From: a bacterium
GTDB taxonomy: Bacteria > Bdellovibrionota_C > UBA2361 > RFPC01
NCBI GenBank assembly: GCA_030431715.1
Contig: JAUIIO010000010.1
Location: 1 to 64,000 of the forward strand
Reading direction: 5' to 3'
Length of the DNA stretch: 64,000 nucleotides
Shown: positions 61,201 through 64,000 of the stretch, one piece after another
Layout: each line of letters opens with the position of its first letter
Position numbering within the stretch: position 1 is the first letter of the stretch
The notes under the pieces: model-generated
What the model saw: the letters and a program-made list of their open reading frames with translations, nothing else
Told to the model about the DNA's origin: nothing
Databases searched by the model: none
Translations under genes and position numbers: made by a program

Positions 61201-62571
61201 ATGACAGGCACAGCACACCAAACAATTCTTAGCAGCGTCCTCGCAGTAGGCATGTCAGCCCTCTGTTGGTTTTTTCCAGAGACTCTCGTTCTGCAACATC
61301 TTCTGATGCTCAGCTATATTGGCGTTATGATGTGGAAGTATGAGTTTGCACCAACTCATCCAGTAGTATGGCTTCTTCCCTTTATCTATATCTACCACGG
61401 TTCCACCTCGCTTTATCATATACTCGAGCTTGAAACAGCGACCTATCCTTCAGAAACAACATTGTGCGTTTGGATCGCTGTGCTGACGATTGGTACCTAT
61501 TTCAGTGTGTTCTCCAAGGGGCTGAAGGACAGATGTCAGACGTATTCATTTACCGCCTACACTATTCCGAACCGTTTGGTGAGTGTTGTATACGTACTTA
61601 CGCTGGCTCTCCTCTTTCTTGATATGTTCCAATTCCTCTCTTCTGGGGCTATGTCCAAGATAGATGCTTACATCTTTGGGATGGAGGCTATCGATCTTAA
61701 TTTCTCTCACTCTCTGTTTATTGTTTCATACACTATATTGTTAGCGTACAGGTTGTTTATTGGAAAACGTATCCCTTATCTCCTCATTGGTTGTACGCTC
61801 TGCGGTACATTTATGGCCCTACTCGTACTCGGTGAGCGAGATCTCTTCTTACGCCCACTTGCTATTACACTTCTGCTCTTGAGCATTCGTTCACGTAATC
61901 TTAAGTGGGGGGTGCTCGCAATTGGCTGTGCTAGTGTTTTTCTTGTGCCTGTACTTGGAGCCGTGAAGAGTTATTTTACCCTTGGCTACCGTCCTGCTGA
62001 TGGGAGTAGCATTTTTCTGAGTCCATTCTATGGAGAATTTCTAAGGGTTGGTAAAAACCTTGAAGTTATTATGGATAACGTTTTGAGCTGGGACTATTAC
62101 TATGGGGAAACGCTGGTCTGGGATCTCATGCGCGGCTTCATACCAGGGTTTCTCTACGTGCCACAAAATCCTACGAGTTGGTTCAATGATACCTTCTTTT
62201 CGACTCTCCGAAGTCGAGGAGGAGCGAATGGATTCTCATTAATGGCGGAAGGATACATCAACGGAGGTCACATGGGGGTTATGGTTTGGTATTTACTTCT
62301 CTCCATCTTTGCTCATGTCTTTCATGTTGTAAGTAGGAAAAGTGCTCTGTGTCTCGCCGCCTATATCTATATGATACCTTTTATGATCCATGTACAGAGA
62401 GCTGATTTTTCAAATCTTATTTCTCCTTTTTGGAAGCAAATGCTCTTACCGGTGCTTCTTTTTGTGTGCTTGAGTAAGGCTCATTCGCTACTGGTTGGAC
62501 CGAGAAGAAAAGGGCGAACATTTACTTCGAAGCAGCAGTATTCTCAAAACATGAGTCAATTGACTCCATGA
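61201..62571 (+). CDS. O-antigen polymerase-like (Wzy-type) membrane protein
   Basis: This 456-residue protein has about ten to twelve hydrophobic helices and a larger periplasmic loop late in the protein (about 300-365, with DLMRGFIPGFLYVP and SLMAEGYINGGHMGVMVW), the Wzy/EpsK-like arrangement. Sequence conservation in this family is poor, so the assignment rests on topology and context. It is divergent from the glycosyltransferase and overlaps the SGNH gene tail to tail by 50 bases. Confidence 0.72.
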   Translation: MTGTAHQTILSSVLAVGMSALCWFFPETLVLQHLLMLSYIGVMMWKYEFAPTHPVVWLLPFIYIYHGSTSLYHILELETATYPSETTLCVWIAVLTIGTYFSVFSKGLKDRCQTYSFTAYTIPNRLVSVVYVLTLALLFLDMFQFLSSGAMSKIDAYIFGMEAIDLNFSHSLFIVSYTILLAYRLFIGKRIPYLLIGCTLCGTFMALLVLGERDLFLRPLAITLLLLSIRSRNLKWGVLAIGCASVFLVPVLGAVKSYFTLGYRPADGSSIFLSPFYGEFLRVGKNLEVIMDNVLSWDYYYGETLVWDLMRGFIPGFLYVPQNPTSWFNDTFFSTLRSRGGANGFSLMAEGYINGGHMGVMVWYLLLSIFAHVFHVVSRKSALCLAAYIYMIPFMIHVQRADFSNLISPFWKQMLLPVLLFVCLSKAHSLLVGPRRKGRTFTSKQQYSQNMSQLTP

Positions 62572-63715
62572 TATAGGGTTGAACGGCCTGAGACGCAATT
62601 TGATGACCACGCTGATTCCAGTGCGCATCTTTTTTCCATGAGTGAGATATGCCATGAGACTGATAGTCTTTCTGCATCGAGGGGAGAAGATCGAGCACAG
62701 GTATGTCTAAATTGTGGAGCGCTTCTAATACTTTTCTCCGTGGCATATCGAAATCCCACTCATCGGCATGATATTCTACGTTGTGATACTTTAGCGCCTC
62801 TTGCCATCTGTCTTCAATGTTGAGGTTGGTTGGTATAACAGCAACCAGTAAGGGGATATCTCTTTCGGCCAATATTCGTTTTACTTCCTTAAGTATCGCA
62901 AATACCGTTCTGTAGGCATCATTCCATTCTTCGTCGAGTGGAATCTTATATGAGTACCAATCCATGGGAATACCTTTTCGATTCCAAGAAGCTTTCCCTT
63001 CGTGAGCCGCAAGTCCCAGAGCAACAAAAGGTTTTTGAAGCGGTGTCTCTCGAATAGCCTCACGTATGATTCGAAAGAGAGTTATTCCACCGAAAAACTT
63101 ACGTAGGCTACTGTCTGGAATTTCAGCAGGTGGCGGGTGAAAAACAAGCTTTTCATCTGAATCAAGTGTGTGAAATGGCATGGTGACGGAAGGCTGAAGG
63201 CTACGATGACTATTCCGTATGTCGTTTCCGAGATAAAGCCATAGGACAACCATATCCGGCGAATAGTTTAGTCCAAGTGTTTTGAGGACTTGGAGGTACT
63301 GTGATGGGCCAGCACCGCTTGAAGCAAAATTCAGGACATCAATCTGCTGTTTGCTTTTCTCGCGTAATTCATTTTCCGTTAAGCGCGTAACAGACTCTTC
63401 CATGTCAACTTGAACTGCTTCTATCAGGCTATCGCCAAGAAAGAGCACTCGACATGAATTCTTTTCTGGGGCAACCGTGTGCTCGTGATCGTGAAAACCG
63501 AGAGAGTTTGATCGTACCTCAACTCTGAACTCCCCATTGGAACAGATCGCACTTTGATTCGGTGAGAGATGAACGCCCCTCTGATAGTCAAAAGTTCGCA
63601 AAACGGTACATGTAGGATAAAACATGCGAAGCAAGAGCTCTGAGCACACAAGCGCGAAAGATATGCCTACGCATATGAGCAAGAGGTGTATGAAAAAGCT
63701 TCTGGTAGCTTGCAT
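62522..63715 (-). CDS. SGNH/GDSL-family hydrolase, membrane-anchored
   Basis: The 397-residue protein has an N-terminal membrane helix (about 7-30), then an extracytoplasmic SGNH domain: Ser96 in FLGDSLIEA, a Gly in SSGAGPSQ, Asn in LGNDIR, and the Asp/His of DAHWNQRGHQ. Such enzymes deacetylate or acylate surface polysaccharides. It converges with the polymerase gene and overlaps it by 50 bases; its ATG is 14 bases from the ATG of the divergent methyltransferase gene. Confidence 0.82.
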   Translation of the reverse strand: MQATRSFFIHLLLICVGISFALVCSELLLRMFYPTCTVLRTFDYQRGVHLSPNQSAICSNGEFRVEVRSNSLGFHDHEHTVAPEKNSCRVLFLGDSLIEAVQVDMEESVTRLTENELREKSKQQIDVLNFASSGAGPSQYLQVLKTLGLNYSPDMVVLWLYLGNDIRNSHRSLQPSVTMPFHTLDSDEKLVFHPPPAEIPDSSLRKFFGGITLFRIIREAIRETPLQKPFVALGLAAHEGKASWNRKGIPMDWYSYKIPLDEEWNDAYRTVFAILKEVKRILAERDIPLLVAVIPTNLNIEDRWQEALKYHNVEYHADEWDFDMPRRKVLEALHNLDIPVLDLLPSMQKDYQSHGISHSWKKDAHWNQRGHQIASQAVQPYIMESIDSCFENTAASK

Positions 63716-63729
63716 GTCAGGAGGGTATC

Positions 63730-64000
63730 ATGGTCAAGATGGTGTCGAAAATGGAAAAAGTTCTACGTATTTTTATTGCCTCTCAGCGGTATCTTTCCAC
63801 TATGTTTGATGCATTCTTGCCGAATCGGTATCGTATTGATGGAAATACAGATTTTTTACGTCAGGTAGTTCCACGATACCTATCTTCCGGGCTGCGGGTA
63901 GCAGATATTGGTAGCGGGAGAACCCCGTACTTTTCCTTAGAACAGAAGCAGGACCTTTCTCTAAATGTAACTGGATTTGATATTAGCTCTGAGGAAATTG
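63730..64000 (+). CDS. SAM-dependent methyltransferase (partial, runs off window)
   Basis: The open frame starts at ATG 63730 with an excellent AGGAGGG site four bases upstream and continues to the window end (90 codons). Residues 55-60 show the class I SAM-binding motif VADIGSG, and FDISSEEI follows at the second strand. The acceptor is unknown; the context suggests polysaccharide or lipid modification. Confidence 0.75.
   Translation, partial: MVKMVSKMEKVLRIFIASQRYLSTMFDAFLPNRYRIDGNTDFLRQVVPRYLSSGLRVADIGSGRTPYFSLEQKQDLSLNVTGFDISSEEI

Overview
The window comes from the chromosome of a Gram-negative (diderm) bacterium with moderate GC content by eye. It carries lipid A synthesis (lpxA, fabZ, an LpxL-family acyltransferase), outer-membrane assembly (bamA, Skp/OmpH), lipoprotein release (LolCD), Tol-Pal and type IV pilus genes. 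The order lysS-lolC-lolD-bamA-ompH-fabZ-lpxA, the TIGR02232-type and thrombospondin-like Cys/Asp repeats, and several dispersed palindromes resemble lineages once placed in the Deltaproteobacteria. I cannot name a phylum or species from sequence alone. I saw no rRNA, tRNA or CRISPR array.

Layout. 1-5.4 kb: a TadE/TadG-like pilus protein cut by the window edge, then etfB-etfA-DUF192-DUF3187 and a HAD phosphatase. 5.5-12 kb: a TetR-regulated tripartite RND efflux operon. 12.2-20.6 kb: a PafA-like phosphatase, a soluble transhydrogenase, a propionyl/methylmalonyl-CoA module (carboxyltransferase, small subunit, biotin carrier; mutase large subunit) and an IS481-family element lodged between its two halves. 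20.8-37.1 kb: a surface/pilus island. A secreted protein with sixteen 33-residue Cys/Asp repeats faces two consecutive sets of minor-pilin genes (FimT, PilV, PilW, PilX-like). The first set also has PilY1 and an FG-GAP protein, and starts at a good sigma-54-like promoter. 37.3-45.1 kb: lysS, lolCD, bamA, ompH, fabZ, lpxA. 45.3-47.2 kb: gap-tpiA on the minus strand. 47.4-52.9 kb: tolQ-tolR-tolA-msrA-tolB-pal-cpoB. 52.9-55.6 kb: ribF-rluD-pgeF. 56-60 kb: DUF465, a TPR lipoprotein, an LpxL-type acyltransferase, a site-2-protease-like protein lacking the catalytic Glu, and a CNNM/CBS protein. 60-64 kb: surface-polysaccharide genes (GT4 glycosyltransferase, Wzy-like polymerase, SGNH hydrolase, start of a methyltransferase).

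Functionally the window is dominated by the cell envelope. The most unusual part is the 20.8-37.1 kb island, where three different putative calcium-binding architectures (PilY1, FG-GAP, thrombospondin-like repeats) sit beside two minor-pilin sets. Intergenic DNA also holds several long palindromes that look like dispersed repeats: 17,581-17,647, 45,166-45,281 and 11,994-12,068.
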